64,000 bases of DNA, taken from positions 372,001 to 436,000 of the forward strand of contig JAHEWK010000031.1 in NCBI GenBank assembly GCA_020740775.1. Reading direction: 5' to 3'. Of the stretch, positions 33,731 through 45,503 are shown piece after piece. Within the stretch, counting starts at the first letter, position 1. The number at the start of each line of letters is the position of its first letter. This DNA is from Ilyonectria destructans (Eukaryota > Ascomycota > Sordariomycetes > Hypocreales > Nectriaceae). Position numbers and translations under genes: made by a program. The notes beneath the pieces are model-generated. The model made no database searches, was not told the origin of the DNA, and saw only the letters and a list, made by a program, of their open reading frames with translations.

Positions 33731-34122
33731 TGTAACGGGCTGTGCCCGTAGGAGGTGGCCTCGGGAACCCTCAGTCTTTCGTGGCTCACTTTTTACCTTC
33801 AAGCCATCATGCCGAGTATATTTATTGTGAACGGCCTCTAGTAACTGTATTCCAGCTATCTAGTCCAGGATGCTATTTACATCAAAGATGAAGAAGAAAG
33901 AAAGAAGTTCCCAAGTGCCCCTGAGCTGTGGAACGATTATCATCCCTGGCGCGCACGTGCCTAGTACGTCTTGCGGCACAGCCGCAAGGATATGGGCCCT
34001 GGCCCGTGACATTTATGGATGGACCCCCTCTACTCTCTTTCTCTTCTTCTTCTTTCCTTAAGTTTGGTATACTCTGTAGAGTGGCCTAGCTAGTTGCAAT
34101 ACACTACCTTGAGACCGTTACA
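33731..34122 (+). repeat. solo LTR, family B, split by a nested LTR
   Basis: Starts TGTAACGGGC and ends GACCGTTACA, like 9038-9234. Flanked by a perfect 5-bp duplication TTGCG (33726-33730 and 34123-34127), showing insertion into the end of the TIR element. It is longer than its relatives only because of the 186-bp insertion at 33826. Confidence 0.75.
33826..34011 (+). repeat. nested solo LTR inside the family-B LTR
   Basis: 186 bp, TGTGAACGG...CCCGTGACA, flanked by TTTAT on both sides (33821-33825 and 34012-34016). The uninterrupted relative at about 9120 reads straight through this point with one TTTAT. Same family as 22451-22661. Confidence 0.8.
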
Positions 34123-34127
34123 TTGCG

Positions 34128-35203
34128 CCGCTCGCTTATCATACACGTTATCTATATATATATATTTAAACAAAAATAATATCTATTTTAACTTTAAAAA
34201 ATTACTTTTCTAACTGTTTTCTTTCATTTATTATAAATATCTATAATAAATTGATTTTTTATTATTTTTCTAGCTGACACAGGTTTTCCGGACCATCCTC
34301 GGGACAAGGTTGGTAGGCGGCTTGCGCCACAATGCCAAGGGGTAGTATTTGATTCGCAGTTCACCCTAGCGTTCTTTTTCATTGGGCCAATCGGATACAT
34401 GTAATTTAGTTGCATCCTTCTCGGGTCCTGAATCCGATCCCTGCATCCCAGGATATGCCAAGAATTCACGAGACCTGAACAAATCTCCACATCAGCTTCT
34501 CCTCTTTCTGAACGGCAAACATCATGATGCCGGGAATAGAGCCGGTGCATTCTTTTCAAGTACTTTCTGCTTCCGCGGGCACACCTCGCATGACTCCCCC
34601 CACAGAGTCTTGGTATAGTTTCCCGTTTCTTCTATTACCGCGACTTTACAAAGGTTAGCAAGTTGGGTCACCACCACCGTCCTTAGAAATCATAAACGCC
34701 ATGCCTCAGGTTTGCGCTGCCGCCTCCTCACACGACAAATTCATGCCCATTAGACTTTACCAGAGTACAGAAGTGGACACCACGAATGGGACATTTGCAT
34801 GCTGAACCATTATATATATATATGTAAAATGGTTGTGCATATGCGTATATGTTCGTCATCTTGCCCAAGTTCTCGACGGTCGCTGTTTTTGCGGTGCGTG
34901 GATCACGATGGGGCGAGATTTTGGAGCGGGGAAGTAGATAGATCTTGTCAAAAGCCGCGCCTAGCCTGGGGTGTGTTCTAGGCCCCCGCGGCCAGACTGG
35001 CTGAACCTTGTAATTACCCCACAGGACTGACTCGCCTCGATACTAAGAGGAAGTGCCGTTATGCAAGCTCAGCGCGAGATCCTGCAACTTCTCCTGATCT
35101 TTCTCCATCTCTTCGCCGATACAGTTTTGCAGTTTGTTCCAGCGAGGCGACCATGCACCTGATGATGCGAGGATGAGTTCACATATCGCCGCTCGAAGCT
35201 ACG
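34128..35203. other. AT-rich then unique intergenic DNA, no gene
   Basis: The first 150 bp is very AT-rich (TATATATA run near 34153). The remainder is unremarkable and ends in the promoter of the eight-exon regulator. No supported reading frame. Confidence 0.45.
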
Positions 35204-38111
35204 ATGGAAGCAAACCCGTCACGGACTGAGCCGCGGAAAGCGCGGCGAACCGCAAATGCGTGAGCGCCAGTTCTCTTGCCCATGATTGTAGTCGTACATT
35301 TCTGACATCCCCCCACCTGTAGCTGCGCTCCATGTCGGCAGAGCAAGATCAAATGCTCTGGCGAGGAGCCGTGCCAGAACTGCCAAAGGCGCTCAGTCCA
35401 CTGCCATTTCACCGAGGGCAACAACAAAGTCATCGTGACAGAAAAGTTGGTCCCGGACTTCCTACATACTTCCCTTTCTGTATTGGATCTCGTGGAACCG
35501 TGCTTACACGACCCGCCTTGTGAAGATATTTGCAGGACTTGCAGAGAATGGCAGAAGGGCTGCGACCCTCCTCGACCACGGCCACGACAACCAGCAATGA
35601 AGACCGACAATCGCAGCCTGACAGCCAATACAACCCGCACAGCCCCTCTGCGTCGGTATCGGACTCGCGACAGACAGCGCAAACCCTCAGCACATCTCCC
35701 ATGTCGCGGTCATCTATTCAAGGTGCGCCTCTGTTTGGGGACAAATGCTCAAGTGAAGCCGCAGTTGGTGTCAACAGCAGCTCATATAGCAACTCGAGGA
35801 TCGAAGCAAGCCCACCACCCCACTCAATGATAGCTAACGTCCCATTCCCTCAACTTAATGCCCGTCCTGGCTCTGGTCCTGACCCCATGCCCGATCCTAC
35901 TTCCTGTCCTCTTCCTGACCCCGTCACCGGCGCTAGCTCTGGTTCTGTTGTCGGTCCAAGTCCTGGATGGATGCCCGCACACCACCCTCAAGTTGCAAGT
36001 CCTCCAAATAGTATCTGGTCGAGTACCTTTACCATACCAGCCAAGACCATTAGAAACACACAGGGAAACAAAAGGGCATGGAGTAAGTGCCTCTTGTCTC
36101 CAACTCCCAACCGAAACTAACGTTGGCGAGGATAGTTTGGCTAGCTCCTTGGTCCACGTGGTCTTTCACGGTTCGCCTCACTCTAATGCTTTCCGAGAAG
36201 CTGCACCCAGAAGACTCCTCTCTTCCGCCTAGTTTGTTCAGCACAGAGACATACAGTCTGACATATAAGACGTCGGTGGTACATGACCTCCCAGATGTTA
36301 CTGGCCTGCCGTCGCTGAGTCATGCCCTCTATCTTTTCTCTACCGTCAAGTTCCATCTAGGCCAGACCTATCAACTGTATGACGAAGAGGAATTTGAGCA
36401 AGAAATTCGCGATTTTTACCCCAATGCACTCCAGAAGGCGACCGAGTGCCCTCTCTGGTTCAGCAAGTTTCTCCTCACGTTAGCCTTTGGAACAGCATTC
36501 CATACGCCTCCAAGAGACAGCCCGGATCCGCCTGGTTGCAAGTTCTTCATCAGAGCAATGGCCTTAATGCCGGATTCCAACTCTCTCTGGAAGGACGGCT
36601 TTTTAGCCATGGAAGTCTTGGCCCTAGGAGGCTTGTACCTATACTCAGTCGACCAGAGAGAGGGTGCCCTCTTTTTTGTACGTATCCGCACATGTTCCTC
36701 TAATTCTATCGATTGATCTTGCTAATGCTCTTGCCTCAAGCTTAGTCAAGCAATACGAATCGCGCAATTAGAAGGAATGCACACTCACCTGCCGGAGCAT
36801 GAGCTTGGTACCAAAATGGCCACCTATGCCCGCGACCTCTGGTGGACACTCTACATCATGGACAGGCATTTTTCATCATCTGTTGGACTGCCAATGTCGG
36901 TACAGGATAGCGATATCACGACCCTAGTCAATCCGCCGGGTATGGGTACGACAGTGGATAGCGCCCGCAGTCTCCAGGTCAACCTTTCACATCTAATGTC
37001 GGTGATTTTGACAAGTATGTTCAGACGCACGCTCCTCTCACTACGCTCCAGTATGTCTAATGTTCACCAATAGCGGTCTACAAGCCCGGTGTAACCAAGT
37101 TGGCGACATTTCTCGAACAGACTAGGTCTATCCTGCACACCTTGGCTCATCACGCCCAGGATATAGAGAGAATTATCAGCACCAAATTCCAGAATTTTGC
37201 GGGCACCATGCCTAGAGATACACGGCTACTTACATTGTTGTACCACCAGGTTTGTCGCACTTTTCCTTCCCCTTTTCATTCTCCTTTTCATTCTCACCTA
37301 TACCCTTTTCGATTTCCTGACATGATATTTATCGCAGTGTGTGATATTTGCGTCCCGTCCTCTGCTTTTGTCGGTTATGAAAGAAAGACTAGATATATTG
37401 GGATTTCAGGGTGACGAAGATTGGACCGATTTTCTCGCTCAGACAGGCTCTGTCATCTCCACAGGGATCAAATCAGCTGCGAAAACCCTTCAAATTCTGA
37501 CTAGCGAGTTCAGTGTTCTAGGTAAGGAGCCCGCTGGCCTTCCTCTGTCTGTCACTTTGCAAAGATGGAGGGATTTGCTCACTAACCATCGTTCAGATGC
37601 GTTCCTCCCCTATGACGTCGAGTTCACGTTTGGAGCTGCCTTGAATTTGACTATGGCGAATGCTCTCTTTCCCGATGTGGTCGACTACAATAGTTGCCAG
37701 GAAATGGCTCATCAGATCCTGGATGATTTGGTGTACCGAGGGAACCGGGTGGCTCGCGCACGACGATCAGAGCTTTGTCACTTGGAGGGTCTCTGCCATG
37801 AATTGATTTCTAGAGGTCAGCGACAAGGCCTTCAGACGTTGCAGCTGCTCGTACCGGAGCCACAGGCGATAAATCTCGGTAGAAAACCGAGTGGGAATCA
37901 AGAAAGCCTGCTTCCAGCGGAGAACGTACCACATCCGCTGACGAGGGGTGTGAACGCGAGCCAAACAATGCACATAATGTCTCATCCGCAACCGACGAGC
38001 GACATGGAGTTTCTCGACAACATCGGAATCTCCTCCGAGGAATTCCTCTCCATTGTTCAGGGGATGGGTAGCCCGGAAACATTCCCCGACATCATGTTGA
38101 CTTTGGATTGA
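35204..38111 (+). CDS. eight-exon Zn2Cys6 transcription factor
   Basis: Exons 35204-35259, 35323-35445, 35526-36082, 36136-36677, 36741-37014, 37074-37249, 37338-37521 and 37597-38111 join in phase to 808 aa. The zinc cluster has C20, C23, C30, C36, C39 and C46, and its first intron lies just before C20. A Pro/Ser-rich linker follows, then the fungal-specific domain (WLAPWSTWSF, LFFLSQAIRIAQLEGMH, YARDLWWTLYIMDRH) and a long C-terminal helical part ending in an acidic SSEEFLSIVQGMG stretch that may activate transcription. The second intron (35446-35525, GTTGGT donor) is the least certain; it restores VTEKYLQDLQRM. The 75-bp intron at 37522-37596 could be read through without a stop, but splicing gives the expected DAFLPYDVEFTF join. 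Nuclear regulator; targets unknown. Confidence 0.82.
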
Positions 38112-38835
38112 AACATATTAATGGTGATGTTCAAGCTGCTTAATTAGTGTCACCAGGTACTCAGTCTAGTTAACAGAGCTCGGAGTGACTTGCTCAAAGC
38201 TAACAAGCAGATACTGTGGCTTGTCTGTATATAGTCCACCACAGCTCTTTGGCTTCGAGGCCGCCTCGCTCTCGCTCTCAGGATCTCTTTTTTTCTGTGA
38301 GGCTCACCAGGAGCGCACAGATCGTCGGAATTTTTTTATTTTTTTTATAAAAAAAACGCCTGATCCGCTGGGTTTGAGTCACTTCTCGCAAAGTTCAGTT
38401 CTTCCTTGACGATGTGCTTGCTGAATGGCAGTGTAATCCGTGACCGCGACGATCATGTCATATCCTTGCTCAGCAGACTCGCACGCCTGCTCCGAGTCCT
38501 TGCAGCAGCCACACTTCTTTCGAGTGGCAGCCAGGATGCGTGATCTTCTAGGGCCCGTAAAGCGTACCATACAGTGCAGGGGTTTGTGGCCCCGCTCTGG
38601 GACCCGTGTGACGGCTAGTCACAGCAACGGGCACCGGGACCGTTACGCCACAGGGCAAAAGATTGGGCCTTGATCGCAATTGTAGCAATCAAGCAGGTGC
38701 ACCAGCTGCCTTATAGAGCTTAAGGGGGACCAAGCCGTAACAACCCGTCTGCTGCAGATAAAACGTTCGCCAGATGGCAGGCTAAGATGATCAATGGCGC
38801 TATCCAACAGCGCTTTCTTTGTGCGATCAGCAGCC
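38112..38835. other. no intact gene; possible aldolase-tail remnant
   Basis: On the minus strand, 38570-38400 reads KKCGCCKDSEQACESAEQGYDMI and on to VTDYTAIQQA (the frame opens at 38570). This faintly resembles the C terminus of HpcH/HpaI-type aldolases (EQG-x-DM-x3-TD). It is short and isolated, so at best a fossil. Nothing else is seen. Confidence 0.3.
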
Positions 38836-39150
38836 ATGAGCTTCCGGGCCGCGGTCATTGCGTCGATCCTCTTTCGTCTTGGTCTTGCCGCGCATGATAC
38901 GAGAATGTTTGCGGTCCTCCAGTTCAATGGCGCCGAGATTATTCACGGCCGCATAGATCCCATCGTATTTCCCGGTCGTGTTTCCGAGCACGTACATGGA
39001 GCAATGGGCGGTAGCGGGTTCGCGGCCGATGCTACTGGTGAGAGCATGGCTCGGTCGACGTGCACTAACGCGAAAGCCACCGACGATAAAAGCGCGTATT
39101 GGTTTCCGTGGCTCTACTTCCACGATCCTGTAACAGCGATAGAGGCCTGA
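38836..39150 (+). pseudogene. secreted DUF1996-type protein, N-terminal fragment
   Basis: ATG at 38836 opens a signal peptide (about 18 residues) and then the DUF1996 opening: FAVLQFNGAEIIHGRIDPI, HVHGAMGGSGF and AYWFPWLYFHDP. The family is 300 aa or more; here the frame ends after 104 codons and downstream sequence does not resume it. The gene is therefore truncated about 90 bp before the 178-bp repeat at 39238. Confidence 0.7.
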
Positions 39151-39237
39151 TGGTCTAGGACCTGGTTGGCTAGTGCCTGGGGCTTCGACGAACTAAATCG
39201 CAGGCTTGACTGTGCGATAGCTTGTAATTGCTACCAT

Positions 39238-39415
39238 TTGATGCGAATATATCGCGGAGGTCACATAAAGTGTGGTTGTCATGTAGATGTAGAAAGATGG
39301 ATGACGAGCTAAGACTACAGTTTGAGGACGGGAGCATAAGGTCTCCTTCCTCACGTGATGTTACATATAATGCCAGTCTTAAGCACCAGGCCCAAGACTG
39401 GTTCTTCACGTATCA
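39238..39415 (+). repeat. 178-bp dispersed cassette, copy 1
   Basis: Nearly identical, in inverse orientation, to 58308-58484 (177 bp). The ends are weak inverted repeats (TGATGCG and, complemented, TGATACG). There is no coding frame and no target duplication at either copy. It could be a small MITE or a recombination filler. Confidence 0.6.
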
Positions 39416-39486
39416 ATGACCGACATGACCTCCCGACTTCGAGCGAACAGGGATTCTCGAAAATCCATTTGTGCTCATGTCTGCGT

Positions 39487-40237
39487 TTTGGAAATTGAGC
39501 AGAAATATCGCCTCCTCCATATCGATGACATGATCGATGCGCTGGCGGACAAGAGGCTAGAAAGCCACCGGCAGGCACCGAAGAAACAGGACAAAGTCTC
39601 CCAAGATGAAGATGAAGACGAAGACGACTCGGACGCCTTGGACTACTTGCACGCAGGAGTAACAAAGCTTAAAACGCAGCTCATTATTTGGAAGACTCAG
39701 CTTAACAAGCTGATCCATGTTGCCCCTCTCTACCTCCCCTCGAGCCGGGGTTTCTGCTAAGCCCCGAAGAAAACTTCAAGGCCGTGAAGGAGACTTTTGA
39801 CGAGGGTCTTATTCGGGGCGATTACATGCAACAAGCAGCATCGCTTGCCATCCAGAAGGTGTGTCCTAGTCGTGTGTCTCTTTGCGAAGAAGACTTCTGA
39901 CTGGCTTGATTTCTATAGGAACTGGCAGACCTCGCCCGAAAGGACTCCAAAGTGGCAATTGGCGACGCGAAGCAAATGAAGGCCATCGCTTTGCTGACAA
40001 TGATCTTCTTCCCATCCACGGCAGTTGCGGTGAGTCACCTCATATGCGTTGTTGGACTTCCCCGAGACTAACACAAGGTTGCAGGGTTTTATGGACGCCC
40101 AGGTATACAACTGGGAGCGCAAAGGGCATATGTTTTGGGCCATTTCTGGTTGTCTCACAGCAACCATAGTTTTGGCCTACCTGGTTTGGACTATGTTCTC
40201 TGGGCGCAAATTGATCAACAGCGTGGAGGAAGCGTAA
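39487..40237 (+). pseudogene. CorA-like membrane protein tail, arm A copy
   Basis: Only the C-terminal part survives: a coiled/acidic segment (HIDDMIDALADKRLES, then an Asp/Glu run), a frameshift near 39740, the block EENFKAVKETFDEGLI, a splice (39859-39919), KVAIGDAKQMKAIALLTMIFF as first transmembrane helix, another likely intron (40030-40085) and a second helix before LINSVEEA. The layout recalls the two-helix C terminus of CorA-like fungal proteins. The 5' part is missing and the reading frame is broken relative to arm B. Confidence 0.6.
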
Positions 40238-40390
40238 TACGGGGCGGGCACCCAACGTGATTTCCACTTGAAGAGGCCTCTATATTAGGGTGTCTCCTCT
40301 AGATTACAGAAGCTTCAGAGATTAATGAGTATTGCACGATGAGAGCACTTGAGAGGCTATGTTGTCTACATACATGGGAGTTCTCTAGTA

Positions 40391-40630
40391 CCGTAACAAC
40401 TCGGTCATCTCGGGCAAGAGGCGTGCTCCACTGTGCCCCCACTGAGCCGCAGGAAGCATAAGAGAGCCAATCCAATGTATGGCTGTCATAGTGGCTCCTC
40501 CACTTTTCCACTATTACCCGTAGAATTCTCTCATCGTACTGGGCCTCCTCTGCTTTCCCGCAGCCCAGTGGGGTTTCACTGGGGTCTCAGTGGAGCACGC
40601 CTCTTGCCCGAGATGACTGAGTTGTTACGG
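40391..40630. mobile_element. 240-bp Tc1/mariner-like MITE
   Basis: Terminal inverted repeats of about 43 bp (outer ends CCGTAACAACTCGGTCATCT and its near complement) are flanked by TA at 40389-40390 and 40631-40632. Arm B of the duplication has the empty site with a single TA near 55808, so the insertion is documented by comparison. TA duplication points to Tc1/mariner-type mobilisation. There is no coding capacity. Confidence 0.85.
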
Positions 40631-40727
40631 TATCTTTCTGCTTTATTCACCTCTTGGCCATCTTACCAAGATGCCAGCACCGCCGCATCTCACGCGCCGA
40701 GCTTGACTGAACGCTTCTCACATTTTT

Positions 40728-42178
40728 TTAGAAACAACTAATACTGAGAATTTCTCTCTTTGGCCACTTCATTAATGCTGTTAGTTGTTGGTGATGAGCC
40801 AGGTGAAGGTCAATGTCGGCCAAGACCTGCTTTGCCCAGCCCCTGAGGTACCACAGGCGGCTTTCTAGGATTCCCCAAAAGACGCAAAAGTAAGCTAGTA
40901 CGAGGAGTGCGAGTGGCGCCCGCAGTTTTATATCCTGCAAAACCCGCTCCGGGATGGTGTATACCCACAGCATGACAATGCCGCTGTCAACGTACATGCC
41001 GTTCCGGGCGAGCTGTGTCGCACAGCGTTCGAGTGCTGCGATGGCGTCCAAGTAATCTTTGCGGATATCTGGTTGCTGGTCGTCTAAGATGGGCTTGAGA
41101 TTTCGGAGGGCTTGGAACGTGTCGCTTGGGAGGCACGCTTGATCAAGCGATGGGTCGACGCTGCTTTGTCCATTAGATCTGAGAATGTCCGCGAGGAATG
41201 TCAATGTCGCGCCGACATACCCTTCACCGTGCACGAGATCTTCCTGTGGACTGGTCCAAATGCCGTGATGTAAGGGGGCGAAACTGGTGCTGAGTAGGTT
41301 TTTGAAGAAAGGACTGAGGAAGGACCGCATGCCTCGGATGACGGTGAAGAGCTCTATGATCGAAGAGATTGGCTCTGTAAGGGTGAGGTGCTCACATCTC
41401 GCCGGTAGCAGGCAAACGTAGAGTATCGTTATTGCGGCAAATGAGAAGACTGGCTTCCAATTGTCTTCGTTGACCTGGCGCAGCCGGAGCCTGAAACCCT
41501 CCAAGCCTATCACCTGGTGATGGGCGGAAACTGTTAAGTACTCCTGGCGCATGCTCGGGATGAGGACGGATTTATGCATGGCGCCGATTGCTAGAATACC
41601 GTGCATGACGAAGGCATGGTTGTAGCCTTCCTGGAGTATGACGAACCTCCAGACCTGGCACACATCGTCGCGGAGGGCCAAGCTGCTGCATGTGTTGACG
41701 GAGTAATGATGCATCAGCTCCAGCTCCCTACCGCCAAGACTACCGAACTCGCTACTGCCGGTAGTGCGCGGCGACGGACTCGGGAGGACCCTCATACCGT
41801 CAGCCGTAATGCTGAGGCAGAGGAAGTCTTGCTTGGCACTGGCATCCGTGCTATTAGCTGCCTCACCCATGCCATCCTGGGATTCCGATCGGAGCTCCAC
41901 GGCGCTCGGAGACAACGGGCTACCGAGACTGTCTAAGTGCGAGTTGCCTTCAGGGTCGGCATAGGTGCAATGGGAGCCGTGGCGGGTGCAGTTGAAGCAG
42001 CCTGGGCGCTGTTCGTTACACTACATGCTACCGATTAGTGAGCTGAACGGGCGACGGACGACCTTCAGCGAGCTTATCCGACCAAGGAGCACGAGCTGGG
42101 AGTACCTACCTTGACTTTCCTGCGTTTGCATTCTCTGCAGCCTTTCCGCGACTTGGTATGGGATCGTCGTGGAGGCAT
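40728..42178 (-). CDS. UPC2-type Zn2Cys6 transcription factor, copy A
   Basis: Two exons, 42178-42110 and 42020-40728, with an 89-bp intron, give 453 aa. The zinc cluster has C14, C17, C24, C31, C34 and C41, and the intron lies exactly between K23 and C24. The rest matches short sterol-uptake-type regulators: ELMHHYSVNTCSSLALRDD, HAFVMHGILAIGAMH and PLALLVLAYFCVFWGILESR. It is about nine-tenths identical by eye to copy B at 54259, with most differences in the Ser/Pro linker after the zinc cluster. Both copies are full length with intact cysteines, so both may be functional. It is transcribed outward from the central island. Confidence 0.88.
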
Positions 42179-42544
42179 GACAACTAATACGCACGAGTGA
42201 CGACGGGCAGGATGCCCGATGGAGTACGAAGTCTGAAACGAAATCGGAAGATGAAGACTGGGACGACAACCCGAACACGCGGATCTGGGTGGAGATGGTA
42301 CTGAGAGGTGCCCGGCACTGTGGTCCAGTGCGAGACTCGGCAAGCATATAATATGTCTGCAGCGCCCAGGTGTCTTGGAATAAATGAGCGAAGTTACGAA
42401 CGCGCGTTACGGTGGGTCCACTGGGAGGCTTAGAGGCACTCTCTGAGGCCGAGCCGAGGCCATCTGGGCTATGCTAGCCGATACGACAAGGAGCGAACCC
42501 GAATACTCGCATTCGGACATCGTAAGTGGCCGTCTCATTAGCCA

Positions 42545-43050
42545 CGAACCACGGAGTACGAGTTTCGCTCGCCTACACCCGCTCTTTTACTCTGCTCATT
42601 GGACTACTAGAGAAATAATTTAACTGCGCTACTTTAGGTAAGGTACAGTTTCAGACTAAAAGTCTCCATATGCCTATTGTGACGGTCGAGTCTAACCTAA
42701 GGGTATAGGGTAGGTCCGAGGCGCGAGGTGTATGATCGAGTGGATTAGGACGTCGTATTGAGCAATGTAGGTCACGTCTGGTAATGTACAAACGTGAGTC
42801 TTTGTGTAACCAAGTCGGTTGATAGCTGTATAATCAAATGCTTCGAGGTCCTTCACTGCAAAACTCGGACGCCGAAGATCAAGATACGCCACTCATGCAC
42901 TGAAGTGTTCTCGATTGACTTGGCATGGGCCTACGAAGTGGACTCAATGAAGCAGACCTGAGATCCCTTAACTTCTTGAGCCATCACGATATGAGATGGG
43001 ATAATTTGACATACGGGCTGTTGAAGCTGGAGATGAAGTCATCTCAAATA
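42545..43050. other. no gene seen
   Basis: About 0.5 kb between the arm end and the third regulator's stop. Short frames only. Confidence 0.4.
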
Positions 43051-44244
43051 TTATTTGTGGGACTTTCCTGCACTAGTCTTACCCATGGGCCACGCCATCA
43101 GGCCTTTCCATTCAAGACTCAACACTTGCGACACTTCTTGAATTAACTGGGTCCCCCACCCCTCCGCCCACCAAGATTCTCTGACTTCCTCGAGAGCGAC
43201 TGCAAAGTACGCCAGAATCATCAGAGCCATCGGACGCCGCAAGCTCAGCAACTTAGTATAATCTTGACTAACGTCAACGGCCCAACTGAGTACTATCCCA
43301 TTGTCTCTTTCCTTCGACTGTAGATGCATAAAACACGCCTTCAGCCCCTGAATAGCAAGGGCGTATGCTTCCTTATCTGAACCTGGGTCCGCAGACTGCT
43401 GATTACATTCCTCGAGCAACTCTACCGCATCTGCGACATCCTTCGGCAGTATAATGTTGTCGTCCAGCTCTCTACCGACAAAGAGAGGCGCAATCTCACT
43501 TTCTCGGACCCAATCCCACATTTCTGCTAAGACCAACCGCACGCCTCGTGTAAGAACGAAGATGCCAGCGATCTCTTCGATGGCCCCCATTGGCTCTTGA
43601 TGCGGGCCTGACGCGGGGAGGCTGAGAGCGACAATAAGCAGCAGAATTGAACAAGCGAATAATGAAGGGCTGTTTTCTGGTGTGATGCTGTGGAGTTTAG
43701 AGCTATACTCTCGGAGGGCAATGTTGTTGTGTCGGATTGCTCTGTCGATGTATGAAGACGCGTTTTCTGGATGTGAGAAAGCTATGTGCAAAGATGTAAC
43801 GCTAAAGAGGATATGCATGAGAAACTTTTGCTTCATGGCCATCTTTGGGATTTGGATTCGCCACATTTGGTGGAGATCTTCTCGATTGGCCAGTGTGGTG
43901 TAAGTAACGGTCGAGAAATGGTGCAAGAGTTCCAGATCTTCCCATGACAGGGTATCTACTTCCGAGAAGGGAACCTTTGAAGCAAGTGTTGTTTCCTCCG
44001 GAGATGCTACGATTCCTGGACTTTTCTTATCATCCACTGTGGACGGAGTGGTTGAAGATGAAAATTCGCAGCTCTTTTTCTTCTTCACACATCTCCCGCA
44101 CGTTGGACGGCTAAGATCACACTGCGTGTCATTAGTTAGGGGAAGACTAGAGGGTATAAGGTGTTGCTTCCACACCTTGATGTGAGCTGCTTTGCACTGT
44201 TGGCAGCCATGCCGCGACTTGAAATGAGGGCGTCTGGACGGCAT
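43051..44244 (-). CDS. third UPC2-type Zn2Cys6 transcription factor
   Basis: Exons 44244-44176 and 44121-43051, with a 54-bp intron that has no stop in frame, give 379 aa. The cysteines are at 14, 17, 24, 31, 34 and 41, the same spacing and the same 23-codon first exon as copies A and B. Reading through the intron would insert 18 residues between K23 and C24 and break the cluster. Downstream are DLELLHHFSTVTYTTLANRED, a helix with KFLMHILFSVTSLHIAF and PMALMILAYFAVALEEVRESWW. It is clearly related to, but diverged from, copies A and B, so it is an older paralog rather than part of the recent duplication. Confidence 0.85.
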   Translation of the reverse strand: MPSRRPHFKSRHGCQQCKAAHIKVWKQHLIPSSLPLTNDTQCDLSRPTCGRCVKKKKSCEFSSSTTPSTVDDKKSPGIVASPEETTLASKVPFSEVDTLSWEDLELLHHFSTVTYTTLANREDLHQMWRIQIPKMAMKQKFLMHILFSVTSLHIAFSHPENASSYIDRAIRHNNIALREYSSKLHSITPENSPSLFACSILLLIVALSLPASGPHQEPMGAIEEIAGIFVLTRGVRLVLAEMWDWVRESEIAPLFVGRELDDNIILPKDVADAVELLEECNQQSADPGSDKEAYALAIQGLKACFMHLQSKERDNGIVLSWAVDVSQDYTKLLSLRRPMALMILAYFAVALEEVRESWWAEGWGTQLIQEVSQVLSLEWKGLMAWPMGKTSAGKSHK

Positions 44245-44652
44245 ATGTCAGGCTGGAATCCCGAGAGCCCGGCTACGGAGTAAGGCCTGCTAGTGCCGAT
44301 ACGTGATCGGTACGGCGGTCCGCTGGATGAGGAAGTGTGCAAGAGCCTCTAATTCGTACGGCTATGGAGGACGTCATAACAGATATGTAGTGGCATCAAC
44401 GTTGCACCGCCTCCGTGGTTACGTGTGCGCTCGGATACGTTCTGATAGGAACGAGCTTAGCCATACTATATACGGCATAGCGTATCCCTTTGGCTGTCGT
44501 AAGACGACACTTGGGTTACGAGCAGGGGGGTCCAGCCAACCAGAGTAAAGCAAATCAAACGTACATTCAACCCCACCTATTTTATATGGTGATAGAAGTC
44601 CCAACAATTTCCTGCTCTACATAGAGCTACATTGCACTGCTGACAGCGGTTT
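44245..44652. other. no gene seen
   Basis: About 0.4 kb between the third regulator's ATG and the piggyBac relic; it should hold the regulator's promoter. Only short frames. Confidence 0.35.
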
Positions 44653-45234
44653 CTATTGCCGCTGACTGCCTGCAAGGCCGCTGTGGCCGCCCCTCTCTAA
44701 GCCGTATTCCTTACAAACCTGATAAGCTGAGCAATTCTTTTTCCGGACGTATTTGTGCTGTAAAATAAGTGTAAATTCGTCTTTAGATGCTGAAATCTTC
44801 CAATAATCCTCGATCTGCGGCTCCTTATATATTCTCATATACATCAAGATCGCAAGCCATATATACATTTCTGCAACAGAGGTCGGCTTCCAAGTTAACA
44901 GCCGAGACTGCGGCTTCAATCTGCAGCTGCCATCTTCATGCTGCTCAGGCCGGTGACTGACCCAGCTGTTGGTGTAGCTGACCCAGCTTTCCACTAAGGA
45001 AACAGGTAAGAATTGCTGGAATAGTAACAGCGGCTCTGGGGGCAGGGCTGTTATCTCAAAGACCCGGCTTGGAAGGACCGCCGGTTCGAAGTTGTAACCG
45101 CGATCCGGAACCGGATCATGTATCGGCTGGCAGGTGTTATCGGCCGGCAGCTCGCGGCGGCTGTCATCAATACGGATGAAGCTATTGTCATCATACGCAT
45201 TGACTGCCTGGCTGGAGAGCTGTTGGGAATCCAT
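44653..45234 (-). pseudogene. piggyBac-like transposase, N-terminal fragment
   Basis: ATG at 45234, 193 codons. The fungal DDE_Tnp_1_7 entry pattern is plain: LLLFQQFLPVSLVESWVSYT and WKPTSVAEMYIWLAILMYM, then KEPQIEDYWK. The catalytic Asp residues lie further on in complete proteins and are absent. After about residue 150 the sequence jumps to an unrelated, probably C-terminal piece, suggesting internal deletion. Inactive. Confidence 0.7.
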
Positions 45235-45503
45235 GAGAGTGCACAGAATGAGTTATATGGTGAATTGGGCGGGGTTGATTTCGCCGGTGCTCAGAGTCAC
45301 GGCATGTACCTCGGCCTTGGCGGGGGTCATGTGGGGCTCGGTACGGAACTGTAGGCTTACGACAGTCAAAGGTTCATGCGGCAACTACTGAGTACGGAGG
45401 TACCGGTGCTGAATTATGGCCCACCGCCGAAGTGGCAGAATCACCGGCATCTTCCGTCTGCACAGCGTGTCATTCTTCCAGGGGGAGCTAATGTCGGATT
45501 ATT

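Larger units (their letters stand above)
39487..42544 (+). repeat. inverted segmental duplication, arm A
   Basis: Matches 53866-57167 in opposite orientation along its whole length, apart from a 240-bp MITE in this arm and a roughly 465-bp extra block in the other. Homology starts at TTTGGAAATTGAGCAG (39487) and ends at about GTCTCATTAGCC (42544). It carries the CorA-like tail and regulator copy A. Confidence 0.85.

Noticed and set aside
37522..37596. Reading this stretch as coding in the eight-exon regulator
   Set aside because: It has no stop and keeps frame, but it has GTAAGG, an ACTAAC branch site and CAG. Removing it joins DAFLPYDVEFTF in the family-typical way.
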